Positions 45,047-54,285 of a stretch of 64,000 nt of DNA are shown piece after piece; within the stretch, counting starts at the first letter, position 1; the number at the start of each line of letters is the position of its first letter. The notes beneath the pieces were generated by a model. That model did no database searches, was not told where the DNA came from, and saw only the letters and a list, made by a program, of their open reading frames with translations. The stretch is from Burkholderiales bacterium (GTDB taxonomy: Bacteria > Pseudomonadota > Gammaproteobacteria > Burkholderiales > Burkholderiaceae_C). Made by a program: the position numbers and the translations under genes. The stretch covers positions 1-64,000 of the forward strand of contig JAJUGJ010000009.1 of the NCBI GenBank assembly GCA_029268225.1. Direction: 5' to 3'.

Positions 45047-46909
45047 ATGCCTACTGCTCCCCAGCATCCCCCTCTTCACGACACGGTGCGGGCGGTAACC
45101 GACCGCATCCGGGCTCGCAGCGCGGCCACGCGTACGGCCTACCTGCAGCGCATCGACGCGGCGGTGCGCGACAACGCGGTCGAGCGGGCGCAACTGGGCT
45201 GCACCAACCTGGCCCACGGCTACGCCGCGGCCCCGGCGGGCGACAAGATCTGGCTGCGTCAACAGCGCGCGCCCAACATCGCCATCGTCTCCAGCTACAA
45301 CGACATGTTGTCAGCCCACCAGCCGCTGGCGGCCTACCCGGACTGGATCAAGCAGGCCGCGCGCGAGGTGGGGGCAACGGCGCAGTTTGCCGGCGGCGTG
45401 CCTGCCATGTGCGACGGGGTGACCCAGGGCCAGCCCGGCATGGAGCTGTCGCTGTTTTCGCGCGACGTGATCGCGATGGCCACCGCCGTGGCCTTGTCCC
45501 ACAACAGGTTCGATGCCACGCTGTGCCTGGGCGTGTGCGACAAGATCGTGCCGGGCCTGCTGATCGGCGCGCTGAGCTTTGGCCACCTGCCTACGATTTT
45601 TGTGCCGGCCGGCCCGATGGGCACAGGCCAGAGCAACGAAGACAAGGCCAAGGTACGCCAGCGCCACGCTGCCGGCGAGCTCGACGATGCTGCCTTGCTG
45701 GCCGCCGAAGAAAAGTCGTATCACGGGCCGGGCACCTGCACGTTTTACGGCACCGCCAACAGCAACCAGATGCTGATGGAGATCATGGGCCTGCACATGC
45801 CGGGCACGGCCTTTGTGTCCCCAGGCACCGCCTTGCGGGAGGCGCTGACCCGCGCGTCGGCGCAACGTGTGGCCCAGCTCACCCGCCAGGGGCCGCAGTA
45901 CACGCCTGTGGGCCAGGTGGTGGACGAGCGCGCCGTGGTCAACGGCATCGTGGGCCTGCTGGCCACCGGGGGCTCCACCAACCACACCCTGCACCTGGTG
46001 GCCATGGCACGGGCAGCGGGCATCGTCATCAACTGGGATGACTTCGATGCGCTCTCCAGCGTCGTGCCACTGCTGGCCCGCGTCTATCCCAACGGCAGCG
46101 CCGATGTGAACGCGTTTCAGGCCGCGGGCGGGATGGCCCTGGTGATCCGCGAGTTGCTGGACGCCGGTCTGCTGCACCCGGATGTGCGCACCGTAGCCGG
46201 ACCCGAGGGCCTACGGCACTACACCCGGCAACCGGTGCTGCAGAACGGCACCTTGACATGGGTGGAAGCCCCTGCGCACAGTGGCGACCCCAGCATCATC
46301 GCCACCGTGCAGGCGCCCTTCTCCCCGGATGGCGGTCTGAAGCTGCTGCAAGGCAATCTGGGCCGCGCTGTGATCAAGGTGTCGGCCGTCAAGCCCGCAC
46401 ACCGCGTGGTCGAGGCGCCTGCGCTGGTCGTGCACAACCAGCAGGCCTTGCACGAGGCCTACCAGCGAGGCGAGCTGAACCGCGATGTGGTCACTGTAGT
46501 CATCGGCCAGGGCCCACGCGCCAACGGCATGCCCGAGCTGCATGCGCTCACCCCGCTGCTGACGAATCTGCAAGACCAGGGCTTCAAGGTGGCGCTGGTG
46601 ACCGATGGGCGCATGTCGGGCGCATCGGGCAAGGTGCCGGCAGCCATCCACGTGACGCCCGAGGTGCTGGCGGGTGGACCGCTGGGCAAGCTGCGCACCG
46701 GTGACCTGGTCCGGCTGGACGCCGAAGCGGGTACGCTGCAGGCTCTGGTGCCCGAGGTCGAGTGGGCTGATCGCACCGAGTTGGCGCTGGACGTGAGTGA
46801 CGCCCATGTGGGCGTAGGCCGCGAGTTGTTTGGCGGCCTGCGGCAGATGGTGAGCGGCGCCGAACAAGGTGCCATGACCTTTGGTGGGACGGAGCAAAGC
46901 GAAGCATGA
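45047..46909 (+). CDS. edd: Phosphogluconate dehydratase
   Basis: 620 residues, normal length for Edd. IlvD/Edd family: [65 protein letters not shown], and the C-terminal [18 protein letters not shown]. Conserved Cys residues in MCDG, GVCDK and GTCTF are the Fe-S cluster ligands. It dehydrates 6-phosphogluconate to 2-keto-3-deoxy-6-phosphogluconate in the Entner-Doudoroff pathway. The stop overlaps the start of eda (ATGA). Confidence 0.96.
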   Translation: MPTAPQHPPLHDTVRAVTDRIRARSAATRTAYLQRIDAAVRDNAVERAQLGCTNLAHGYAAAPAGDKIWLRQQRAPNIAIVSSYNDMLSAHQPLAAYPDWIKQAAREVGATAQFAGGVPAMCDGVTQGQPGMELSLFSRDVIAMATAVALSHNRFDATLCLGVCDKIVPGLLIGALSFGHLPTIFVPAGPMGTGQSNEDKAKVRQRHAAGELDDAALLAAEEKSYHGPGTCTFYGTANSNQMLMEIMGLHMPGTAFVSPGTALREALTRASAQRVAQLTRQGPQYTPVGQVVDERAVVNGIVGLLATGGSTNHTLHLVAMARAAGIVINWDDFDALSSVVPLLARVYPNGSADVNAFQAAGGMALVIRELLDAGLLHPDVRTVAGPEGLRHYTRQPVLQNGTLTWVEAPAHSGDPSIIATVQAPFSPDGGLKLLQGNLGRAVIKVSAVKPAHRVVEAPALVVHNQQALHEAYQRGELNRDVVTVVIGQGPRANGMPELHALTPLLTNLQDQGFKVALVTDGRMSGASGKVPAAIHVTPEVLAGGPLGKLRTGDLVRLDAEAGTLQALVPEVEWADRTELALDVSDAHVGVGRELFGGLRQMVSGAEQGAMTFGGTEQSEA

Positions 46910-47559
46910 AGGGTGACGAACTGACACTGGAGAAGGCATTGACCCGCGGCCCGGTGATCCCCGTGCTGGTGATCGACCGGGTGGACGACGCCGTACCGCT
47001 GGCGCGTGCGCTGCTGGCCGGTGGGGTGCAGGTGCTGGAGGTGACGCTGCGCACCCCAGCGGCGCTGGACGTGATCCGCACCCTGGTGCGCGAGGTGCCC
47101 GAGGCCCTGGTGGCCGCTGGCACATTGACCACGCCCGAGCAGTGGGAAGCCGTGGCCCATGCCGGCGCCCATCTGGCCGTGTCCCCCGGGCTGACGCCGC
47201 GCCTGCTCAGTGCCCTGCACAGTGGTGCGCCCACCCCGCTGTTGCCCGGCGTGGCCACCGCCTCGGAATTGATGAGCGCGATGGACGCTGGCCTGAACCG
47301 CTTCAAATTCTTCCCAGCCCAGCAGGCTGGCGGGGTGGGCATGCTCAAGGCCTTTCAAGGCCCCTTTGCCGATGCGGTGTTCTGCCCCACTGGCGGCATC
47401 ACCTTCGACACGGCGGGCCAGTTCCTGGCCTTGCCGAACGTGGCCTGCGTGGGTGGATCGTGGCTGGCCCCTGCCTCGGCTGTGCGTGCGGGAGACTGGG
47501 AGCGCATCACCACTCTGGCGCGCGAGACACAGACGCTGGACGGCACGCTCACCGCCTGA
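46906..47559 (+). CDS. eda: KDPG/KHG aldolase
   Basis: 217 residues. The catalytic Schiff-base Lys is in [13 protein letters not shown] and the assisting Glu in [18 protein letters not shown] is the phosphate-binding region. It cleaves KDPG to pyruvate and glyceraldehyde-3-phosphate. It is translationally coupled to edd. A small ATCCGG-GCCA-CCGGAT hairpin without a T-run overlaps its stop codon (47559-47574). Confidence 0.96.
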   Translation: MKGDELTLEKALTRGPVIPVLVIDRVDDAVPLARALLAGGVQVLEVTLRTPAALDVIRTLVREVPEALVAAGTLTTPEQWEAVAHAGAHLAVSPGLTPRLLSALHSGAPTPLLPGVATASELMSAMDAGLNRFKFFPAQQAGGVGMLKAFQGPFADAVFCPTGGITFDTAGQFLALPNVACVGGSWLAPASAVRAGDWERITTLARETQTLDGTLTA

Positions 47560-47624
47560 TCCGGGCCACCGGATGCCGCGCCGATGCACCCTCTTTATGG
47601 GGGGGTGATCTGGCATTCCCTAAC

Positions 47625-47640
47625 CGTGAAGCAATTCACG
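47625..47640 (+). promoter_or_regulatory. CRP-like palindrome upstream of the glycosyltransferase/ABC operon
   Basis: CGTGAAGCAATTCACG is a perfect 16-bp palindrome-type site of form GTGA-N6-TCAC, the core spacing of CRP-family sites. It ends 81 bp upstream of the ATG at 47722. The same operon ends with a Crp-family regulator gene. Confidence 0.45.
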
Positions 47641-47721
47641 CTGGCGTAGTCTGACAACAAGCCCAACCAGTCTGGGCGCCCCTGCCAACACAGGGCTGTT
47701 GTCGATCCACCCAGAGGGCAC

Positions 47722-49056
47722 ATGCCAAGCTCCGCGCCAGACACCGCTGCTTCCCGTCGCATCGTGCTCACCACCTTCGGCACGCATGGCGACATCGTGC
47801 CCTTCATTGGTCTGGCCAAGGAGCTGCAGGCTTTGGGGCACCGTCCGGTGCTGGCCACGTCCGACTTCTTTCGCGGACTGGTGACCGAGCACGGCGTGGA
47901 ATACGCACCAGCCGCCCCGCACCATAGCCAGCATGAACGCGATCTGGGCCTGACCCAGGCCGAACGTCTGCAAAAAGCCTTTCACCCGCTGCTAGGTGGC
48001 AAGTTCGTGATGGAGAAGCTGGTCTATCCCTACATGGACCAGATCTGCGCCGAGCTGGACGCGGCCTGCGAAGGCGCCGACCTGCTGGTGGCGCCTCCCA
48101 CCACGCCCTGGGCCCACATGGTGGCGCACAAGCGCGGCCTGCCCTGGAAGTCCGTCATCCTGCAGGCGCTGACCCTGAGCCTGCACAGTGCCCAAGACCC
48201 TCCGGTGGTCTCCAATGCCTTGTCGCTGCGCCCCTGGCCGCGCCTGCTTGGTGAGGAGCGCTACCGTCGGTGGTTCCGCACCCTGCGCAACTCGGGCCGC
48301 AACTTCATCAAACCGCTGGACGACAAGGCGCGCGAGTACGGCATGTTCGACCCGGCCCGCAACCCGATCTTCGAAGGTTGCATCTCGCCCTGGGGCAGCG
48401 TGGCCATGATGGCACCCGAGATGATGCGCCAGCCCATGCCCACCGACCTGCCCGGCCCGGTGGACTTTGCCGGCTTCAACTTCTTCGACGGCAACACGGC
48501 CCCCTTGTCCGACGAGCTGGAAGCCTTCCTGCAAGCCGGCCCGCCGCCCGTGCTGTTCAGCCTGGGCTCGTCGTTGTGGTTCCAGGCCGCGCGCTTTTAC
48601 CCCGGCTGGTCGAAGCTGTGCGCGCGCCTGGGCGTACGGGCCATTTTCCTGGCTGGCCAGAACGCGCTGACCGGCCCCCTGCCCGCAGGCCAGATCACCG
48701 TGCCCTGGGCCTCGGTGGGCGCGCTGTTCCCGCGCTGCCATGCGGTGGTGAACACGGCCGGCTGCGGTATTTCCTCGCAGGTGATGCACGCCGGGGTGCC
48801 GCAGTTGCTGGTGCCCTTCGGCATGGACCAACCCGACAACGCCGCGCGCCTGGTGCGCCTGGGTGCAGCCCTGAGCGTGCCACCACGCAAGGCCCGCGGC
48901 AAAACCTTTGAGCAGGCCCTGCATCGCCTGATCCATGACCCCACCCTGCACGCACGCGCACGCCAGTTGCGACAGGACATCAACCCGGTGTGTGGCACGG
49001 TGACCGCCGCACGCCTGATCGCCCAATCTTGCCCCGCCCGCCATGAGCAGCAATGA
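47722..49056 (+). CDS. UGT-type glycosyltransferase (GT1/GT28-like)
   Basis: 444 residues; ATG 47722 is preceded by AGAGGG. Two-Rossmann GT-B fold: an N-terminal acceptor domain opening with IVLTTFGTHGDIVPFIGLAKEL and a C-terminal donor domain with LFSLGSSLWF, VPWASVGALFPRCHAVVNTAGCG and PQLLVPFGMDQPDNAARL, the macrolide/sterol/rhamnosyl transferase pattern. Notably the HHGGAGT-type donor motif is replaced by VNTAGCGISSQ, so donor binding may differ. It likely adds a sugar to a lipid or small molecule in the cytoplasm. It overlaps the adaptor gene by 14 bp, which suggests the product is exported by the ABC system downstream. Confidence 0.88.
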   Translation: MPSSAPDTAASRRIVLTTFGTHGDIVPFIGLAKELQALGHRPVLATSDFFRGLVTEHGVEYAPAAPHHSQHERDLGLTQAERLQKAFHPLLGGKFVMEKLVYPYMDQICAELDAACEGADLLVAPPTTPWAHMVAHKRGLPWKSVILQALTLSLHSAQDPPVVSNALSLRPWPRLLGEERYRRWFRTLRNSGRNFIKPLDDKAREYGMFDPARNPIFEGCISPWGSVAMMAPEMMRQPMPTDLPGPVDFAGFNFFDGNTAPLSDELEAFLQAGPPPVLFSLGSSLWFQAARFYPGWSKLCARLGVRAIFLAGQNALTGPLPAGQITVPWASVGALFPRCHAVVNTAGCGISSQVMHAGVPQLLVPFGMDQPDNAARLVRLGAALSVPPRKARGKTFEQALHRLIHDPTLHARARQLRQDINPVCGTVTAARLIAQSCPARHEQQ

Positions 49057-50278
49057 AGTCCCCCAGGCCTCGGCCTTGTCCAAACTGAAGATCGACCGCA
49101 GCGCGCAAGCGCCTGTGCGCAAGAAGTCCAGCCTGAATACCTGGCTGGTGGTGGGCGCCGTGGCCGTGGCCGCCGGCGCCTACGCGATGATGCCCCGCGC
49201 CACCGAGGTGAGCACCACCTCGGTGGTCTTGAGCACCCCCTCGCAGCAATACGTACAGCTGACTGCCTCGGGCTATGTGGTGGCCCAGCGGCGTGCCGCC
49301 GTGGCCTCCAAGGCATCTGGCCGACTGCTTGAGCTGAACGTCCGTGAAGGCTCTCAGGTCAAGCGCGGCGACCTGCTGGCCCGCCTGGACGCCAGCGACA
49401 TCCACGCGGCCATCCTGGCAGCTGAAGCGGTCGTGGCCCAGGCCGAGGCCAACCACAAACAGTTGTGGGTGCAGCTGATCAACGCCCGCGCCGAGACTGC
49501 GCGGGCTCGCAGCCTGGAAGGCCAGGGCTTCATCTCGCCGCAAATGGTGGACACCACAGTGAGCAAGAACAAGGCAGCGTTTGCCGCCGCGGCGGCCGGC
49601 CAGGCTGCGCTGGAACAGGCCCGCGCCCAGCTCAAGGCCCAGAAGGTGGCCCTGGATTACACCGAAATCCGCGCGCCGTTTGACGGCGTGGTGCTGGTCA
49701 AGAACGCCAACGTGGGCGACATCATCACCCCCATGTCGAGCGCCGCGGGTGCGCAAGGCGCCGTGGTCACCATGGCCGACATGAGCACGCTCGAAGTCGA
49801 GGCCGATGTGTCCGAGGGCAACCTGTCGAAGGCCCAGGTGGGCCAGCCCGTCGAGATCGTGTTGGACGCCCTGCCCGGCGTCCGCTTCAAGGGCCGCGTC
49901 TCCGGCATCGTGCCCACTGTGGACCGGGCCAAGGCCACGGTCATGACCAAGATCCGCTTCGAGCAGCTCGACGCCCGCATCCTGCCCGAGATGAGCGCCA
50001 AGGTCAGTTTCCTGTCGCAAGACATCAGTGCCGCCGATCAAAAGACCGTGCTGGCCGTGCCCGCTCACGCCATCGTCACGGACCAGGGCAAGAGCGTGGT
50101 GTACCGCATCGCCTCGGTGGACGGCAAGGAGGTGGCGCAGGCTGTGCCCGTGACCCTGGGTCGCCAGTTGGGTGACCTGCGCGAAATCAGCGGCGAGCTC
50201 AAGCAAGGCGACAAGCTGGTGGGCACGCCCCCCGCTCGACTGTCTGACGGCGCTCGCGTGCGCCTGGCCACGTCCTGA
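49043..50278 (+). CDS. Periplasmic adaptor (HlyD/MacA-like membrane fusion protein)
   Basis: 411 residues. A basic N-terminus and one membrane helix (about 35-50, WLVVGAVAVAAGAYAM) anchor it. Lipoyl/barrel-sandwich halves flank a helical hairpin: GYVVAQRRAAVASKASGRL and ALDYTEIRAPFDGVVLVKNANVGD. Beta-barrel and membrane-proximal parts follow. Such adaptors link an inner-membrane ABC exporter to a TolC-type duct. It precedes the MacB-like ATPase gene by 17 bp; no dedicated outer-membrane factor is in this operon. Confidence 0.93.
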   Translation: MSSNEVPQASALSKLKIDRSAQAPVRKKSSLNTWLVVGAVAVAAGAYAMMPRATEVSTTSVVLSTPSQQYVQLTASGYVVAQRRAAVASKASGRLLELNVREGSQVKRGDLLARLDASDIHAAILAAEAVVAQAEANHKQLWVQLINARAETARARSLEGQGFISPQMVDTTVSKNKAAFAAAAAGQAALEQARAQLKAQKVALDYTEIRAPFDGVVLVKNANVGDIITPMSSAAGAQGAVVTMADMSTLEVEADVSEGNLSKAQVGQPVEIVLDALPGVRFKGRVSGIVPTVDRAKATVMTKIRFEQLDARILPEMSAKVSFLSQDISAADQKTVLAVPAHAIVTDQGKSVVYRIASVDGKEVAQAVPVTLGRQLGDLREISGELKQGDKLVGTPPARLSDGARVRLATS

Positions 50279-50295
50279 GGCGAGGGCTTCGCAGT

Positions 50296-51024
50296 ATGAA
50301 CGCCACGCATGAAGCGCCTGAGAGCAGCACCGACGACACGCTGATCCGCATCGACCACCTCAGCAAGACCTACAGCCGCGGTGGCCAACCCATCCCGGTG
50401 CTGAAAGACATCAACCTGGCCGTGCGTCGCGCCGAGTTCGTCTCGCTGATGGGCCCCAGCGGCTCGGGCAAGAGCACCTTGCTCAACCTGATCGCCGGGA
50501 TTGACCAACCTACGTCGGGCACCATCCAGATCGCCGGGGTGGACATTGCCACGCTGGACGAAACCGCGCTGGCCGACTGGCGCGCCGCCAACGTGGGCTT
50601 CATCTTTCAGTTCTACAACCTGATGCCGGTGCTCACGGCCTTCGAGAACGTGGAACTGCCCCTGCTGCTGACCAACCTCACCCGCAAGCAACGCAAGGCG
50701 CATGTGGAGGCCACGCTGGAGATGGTGCGCCTGGCCGACCGCATGGACCACTACCCCAATGAACTGTCGGGTGGTCAGCAGCAGCGCGTGGCCATTGCCC
50801 GCGCCCTGGTGACCGACCCCACGCTGATCGTGGCCGACGAACCCACGGGCGACCTGGACCGCGCCACCGGCGAAGAGGTACTGGCCTTGATGGACGAGCT
50901 GCACCACGACCTGGGCAAGACCATCGTCATGGTGACGCACGACCCCAAGGCCGCCGCCCGCGCCAGCCGCATGATCCACCTGGAAAAAGGCGTGCTGGTG
51001 GACGACCCGAGCGACGCGCACTGA
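50296..51024 (+). CDS. ABC transporter ATP-binding protein (MacB/LolD class)
   Basis: 242 residues. Walker [11 protein letters not shown]-loop FIFQFYNL, signature [15 protein letters not shown], Walker [13 protein letters not shown] and H-loop VTHD are complete, and the sequence around [19 protein letters not shown] is typical of the MacB/LolD/FtsE group. It powers the two FtsX-type permeases encoded downstream. Stop and next start overlap as TGATG. Confidence 0.94.
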   Translation: MNATHEAPESSTDDTLIRIDHLSKTYSRGGQPIPVLKDINLAVRRAEFVSLMGPSGSGKSTLLNLIAGIDQPTSGTIQIAGVDIATLDETALADWRAANVGFIFQFYNLMPVLTAFENVELPLLLTNLTRKQRKAHVEATLEMVRLADRMDHYPNELSGGQQQRVAIARALVTDPTLIVADEPTGDLDRATGEEVLALMDELHHDLGKTIVMVTHDPKAAARASRMIHLEKGVLVDDPSDAH

Positions 51025-52184
51025 TGTTCCTCTTCAAGCTCCTGCTGAAAAACGCCTTCCGGCACAAGCTGCGCACCCTGCTGACCATGGTGGGGCTGGT
51101 GGTGGCCATCAGCGCCTTCGGGCTGCTGCGCACCATCGTCGACGCCTGGTACGCCGGTGTCGAAGGCACCTCCAGCACGCGGCTGATCACCCGCAGCGCC
51201 ATCTCGGTGGGCCAACCCCTGCCCCGCTACTACGCCGAACGCATCCGCAAGATCGAGGGTGTGAGCGGCGTGACCTGGGCCAACTGGTTTGGCGGCATCT
51301 ACCTGGATCGCCGCAACTTCTTCGCCCGCTTTGCCGTCGATGGCCCCAGCTACTTCGCGATCTACCCCGAATACCAGGTGACCGACGCCGAGCGCGCCGC
51401 CTTCATGGCCGATCGCCAAGGCGCCATCATCGGCCGTGATCTGGCCCAACGCTTTGGCTGGAAGGTGGGCGACACCATCCCGCTGAGCGGCACCATCTAC
51501 CCGGGCAACTGGAGCTTCACGGTCCGCGGCATCTACGCCTCGCCCGACCCGGCCACGGATGAGAGCATCATGCTGATGCACTGGTCACTGCTGTCCGAGA
51601 ACCTGCGCAAACGCCTGGGCAATCTGGCGGCCGAGCAAGTGGCCCTGTATGTGGTCGGCATCAGCGACCCCAGCCGCGCATCGGCCATCTCGCAAGAGAT
51701 TGACGCGCTGTTTCGCAACTCCAATGCCGAAACCAAGACTGAGACCGAGAAGTCGTTTCAGCTCGGCATGGTGGCCATGAGCCATACCGTGCTGATGGCA
51801 ATCCGGGCCGTGAGCTTTGTCGTGATCCTCATCATCATGGCCGTGATGGCCAACACCATGACCATGACCGCCCGAGAGCGCCTGGCCGAGTACGCCACGC
51901 TCAAGGCCCTGGGCTTTTCGCCCGCCTTCGTGGTCAAGCTGCTGTTTGGCGAAAGCCTGATGATTGCCGTGATTGGCGGTGCCGCGGGCATCGCGCTCAC
52001 CTTCCCGCTCACCGCGGCCTTCGTGCAACAAACGGGCACCTTGTTCAAGGTCTTCGAGGTGTCGCAAACCACCTTGGTGTACCAGGCCCTGGCGGCCTTG
52101 GTGGTGGGCCTGCTGGCCGCCGCCTGGCCGGCCTGGAAGATGTCGCGCATCGACATCGTGCAAGGCTTGCGCCACGTGGCCTGA
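51024..52184 (+). CDS. FtsX/MacB-type ABC permease 1
   Basis: 386 residues. An N-terminal membrane helix ([24 protein letters not shown]) is followed by a large periplasmic MacB_PCD-like domain of about 220 residues and three C-terminal helices with the FtsX signature ([32 protein letters not shown]). MacB-type permeases act by mechanotransmission on periplasmic cargo. Unlike MacB itself there is no fused ATPase, and a second permease is encoded next, so a heterodimer is likely. Confidence 0.92.
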   Translation: MFLFKLLLKNAFRHKLRTLLTMVGLVVAISAFGLLRTIVDAWYAGVEGTSSTRLITRSAISVGQPLPRYYAERIRKIEGVSGVTWANWFGGIYLDRRNFFARFAVDGPSYFAIYPEYQVTDAERAAFMADRQGAIIGRDLAQRFGWKVGDTIPLSGTIYPGNWSFTVRGIYASPDPATDESIMLMHWSLLSENLRKRLGNLAAEQVALYVVGISDPSRASAISQEIDALFRNSNAETKTETEKSFQLGMVAMSHTVLMAIRAVSFVVILIIMAVMANTMTMTARERLAEYATLKALGFSPAFVVKLLFGESLMIAVIGGAAGIALTFPLTAAFVQQTGTLFKVFEVSQTTLVYQALAALVVGLLAAAWPAWKMSRIDIVQGLRHVA

Positions 52185-52195
52185 GGCAGTACCCC

Positions 52196-53362
52196 ATGCG
52201 AGCGATTCCCCTGTCTTACGTGATGCGCAACCTGTGGGTGCGCCGGGTGACCACGGTGCTCACCGCCGGCGGCATGGCCCTGGTGGTGTTCGTGTTCGCC
52301 ACCGTGCTGATGATGAGCGAAGGCATCAGCGAGACCATGGTCGCCACCGGCCAGGACGACAACGTGGTGGTGATGCGCAAGGCGGCCGTCACCGAGATCA
52401 ACTCCAACATCACACGCGACCAGGCCAACGCCATCGACACCCTGCCCGGCGTGGCCACCGACAATCTGGGCCGCAAGATGGTGTCGCGCGAGGTGGTGGT
52501 GCTCAACAACCTGCCCAAGCGCGACGGCACCATGGCCAATGTCATCATGCGTGGCATGTCGGAGTTCGGCATCAGCCTGCGACCTCAGGTGAAGCTGCTG
52601 GAGGGGCGCATGTTCCGTCCTGGCACCTCCGAGATCGTGGCCGGCAAGGCCATCGCCAAGGGCTTTGCCGACGTCGAGGTGGGGCACACCCTGCACTTCG
52701 CGGGGCGCGACTGGACCGTGGTGGGCATCATGGACGCCGACCGCAGCGCCTTTGATTCGGAGCTGTGGGCAGACTCGCACCAGGCCATGCAGGCTTTCCG
52801 CCGCCCGGCTTACTCGACCATCTTGTTCCGCCTGTCGCGCCCCGATGCCTTGGAAGCCGCCCGCCAAGCTGTGGACGCCGACCCGCGCCTGCAACTCGAC
52901 GTGAAGCGCGAGACGCAGTTCTACGCCGAACAGTCCGAATCGATGTCGCGCTTCATCAAGCTGCTGGGCATGTCCTTGTCGGTGATTTTTTCGATCGGGG
53001 CCATCGTGGGCGCCATGATCACCATGTTCGCGGCCGTGGCCTCACGGATTGGCGAGATCGGCACGCTGCGCGCGCTGGGTTTTCGCAAGGAAGCGGTGCT
53101 GATCGCCTTCCTGGGCGAGTCGCTGGGCCTGTCGCTGGTGGGCGGGCTGATCGGGTTGGGCGCGGCTTCGCTGCTGCAGAGCGTGGACGTGTCCACGGTG
53201 AACTACGCCAACTTCTCGGAAATGGCCTTTCGCTTCCGCTTCACCGCCAGCGTGGCGTTCCAGACCCTGGCCTTTGCGCTGTTCATGGGCGTCGTCGGTG
53301 GCTTCATCCCGGCCTGGCGGGCGGCACGCCTGAGCATCATCGAGTGTCTGCGCCAGGCTTGA
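52196..53362 (+). CDS. FtsX/MacB-type ABC permease 2
   Basis: 388 residues, ATG 52196 is 11 bp after the first permease. Same layout: first helix TTVLTAGGMALVVFVFATVL, periplasmic domain, then three helices with ASRIGEIGTLRALGFRKEAVLIAFLGESLGL. Its periplasmic domain differs in sequence from permease 1, which supports a heterodimer rather than a recent duplication. It ends 10 bp before the Crp-family gene. Confidence 0.92.
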   Translation: MRAIPLSYVMRNLWVRRVTTVLTAGGMALVVFVFATVLMMSEGISETMVATGQDDNVVVMRKAAVTEINSNITRDQANAIDTLPGVATDNLGRKMVSREVVVLNNLPKRDGTMANVIMRGMSEFGISLRPQVKLLEGRMFRPGTSEIVAGKAIAKGFADVEVGHTLHFAGRDWTVVGIMDADRSAFDSELWADSHQAMQAFRRPAYSTILFRLSRPDALEAARQAVDADPRLQLDVKRETQFYAEQSESMSRFIKLLGMSLSVIFSIGAIVGAMITMFAAVASRIGEIGTLRALGFRKEAVLIAFLGESLGLSLVGGLIGLGAASLLQSVDVSTVNYANFSEMAFRFRFTASVAFQTLAFALFMGVVGGFIPAWRAARLSIIECLRQA

Positions 53363-53372
53363 GGAGCTTGCC

Positions 53373-54170
53373 TTGCCCACATCCGACCCCAAGCATTACC
53401 TGCCGGTGCTGCAAAAAAGTCTGTGGTTCAACGGGTTGCCAGCTGCGGCCGCACAAGACCTGCTCAGCGAAGCCACGGTGCTGCACCTGGGTGCAGGGCA
53501 GCAGCTGTTCCTGCGCGGTGACAGCTTCGACGGCATCTACTGCGTCCTGGAGGGAGGTCTGCGTGTCACCGGAATCGCCCCCAACGGACAAGAGAACCTG
53601 TTCAGCGTGATCTCGCCCCCCACCTGGTTTGGAGAAATCGCCTTCTTTGACGGCTTGCCACGCACACACGACGCACTGGCCGTGGGGCCCACGGTGCTTC
53701 TGAGGGTCTCTCCTGCGCGACTCCATGAACTGGTCCGCACCGACCCGCAGTGGAGCTTCCGGTTGGCGGTCTTGATGGCACAAAAAACCCGGTTGCTGTT
53801 CTTCGCGCTGGAAGCCATCGCGAGGTTGGACACGCAAGCCAGGCTCGCCCGCGTCATTGCGATGACGGTCACGCAAGGCGGCACGGCCATACCTGACCTC
53901 GTGGGCCGCATTTCCCCGCTGAATCAAGGCTCACTCGCAGAAACCCTGGGCGTGACGCGTCAAACCGTGGCCGCCGGACTGAAGGTGCTGCAAGACCAAG
54001 GCATCGTGAGCCTGAGCTACCGTCGGGTCACGGTAACCGACTGGCCACGCCTGTGTGAGATGGCCAAGATCGATGCCGAGTACCCGCCTCCTTCCCGGCA
54101 GCGCGATGACACCCCTGCGAATGAGGGGGTGGCGCAGAACATGCTCCATCGAAAACCCGGAGATTGTTAA
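53373..54170 (+). CDS. Crp/Fnr-family transcriptional regulator
   Basis: 265 residues from TTG 53373, which has AGGAG six nt upstream. A cyclic-nucleotide-binding-like beta-barrel (LHLGAGQQLFLRGDSFDGIYCVLEGGLRV, WFGEIAFFDGLPRTHDA) joins via a long helix to a winged helix-turn-helix (SLAETLGVTRQTVAAGLKVLQDQGIV). The N-terminal Cys cluster of Fnr is missing, so it is not a 4Fe-4S oxygen sensor. The effector is unknown. Being the last gene of the glycosyltransferase/ABC operon, it may control that operon through the CRP-like site at 47625-47640, or the genes that follow. Confidence 0.9.
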   Translation: MPTSDPKHYLPVLQKSLWFNGLPAAAAQDLLSEATVLHLGAGQQLFLRGDSFDGIYCVLEGGLRVTGIAPNGQENLFSVISPPTWFGEIAFFDGLPRTHDALAVGPTVLLRVSPARLHELVRTDPQWSFRLAVLMAQKTRLLFFALEAIARLDTQARLARVIAMTVTQGGTAIPDLVGRISPLNQGSLAETLGVTRQTVAAGLKVLQDQGIVSLSYRRVTVTDWPRLCEMAKIDAEYPPPSRQRDDTPANEGVAQNMLHRKPGDC

Positions 54171-54285
54171 ATACCGCACGTTATTCCAAACCTTGGCTGA
54201 TCACCATCGCGGCAGCCACTCGCGCCGACTGACTGCATTCACGGCGCCTGCTGGCGGTTCGCCCCCACAACCGAGGAAACATGGA

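Noticed and set aside
47559-47574. Hairpin at the end of eda as a terminator
   Set aside because: The 6-bp stem is perfect, but no T-run follows and the flanks are GC-rich.
53373-54170. Regulator as an Fnr-type oxygen sensor
   Set aside because: The N-terminal cysteine cluster needed for a 4Fe-4S centre is absent.
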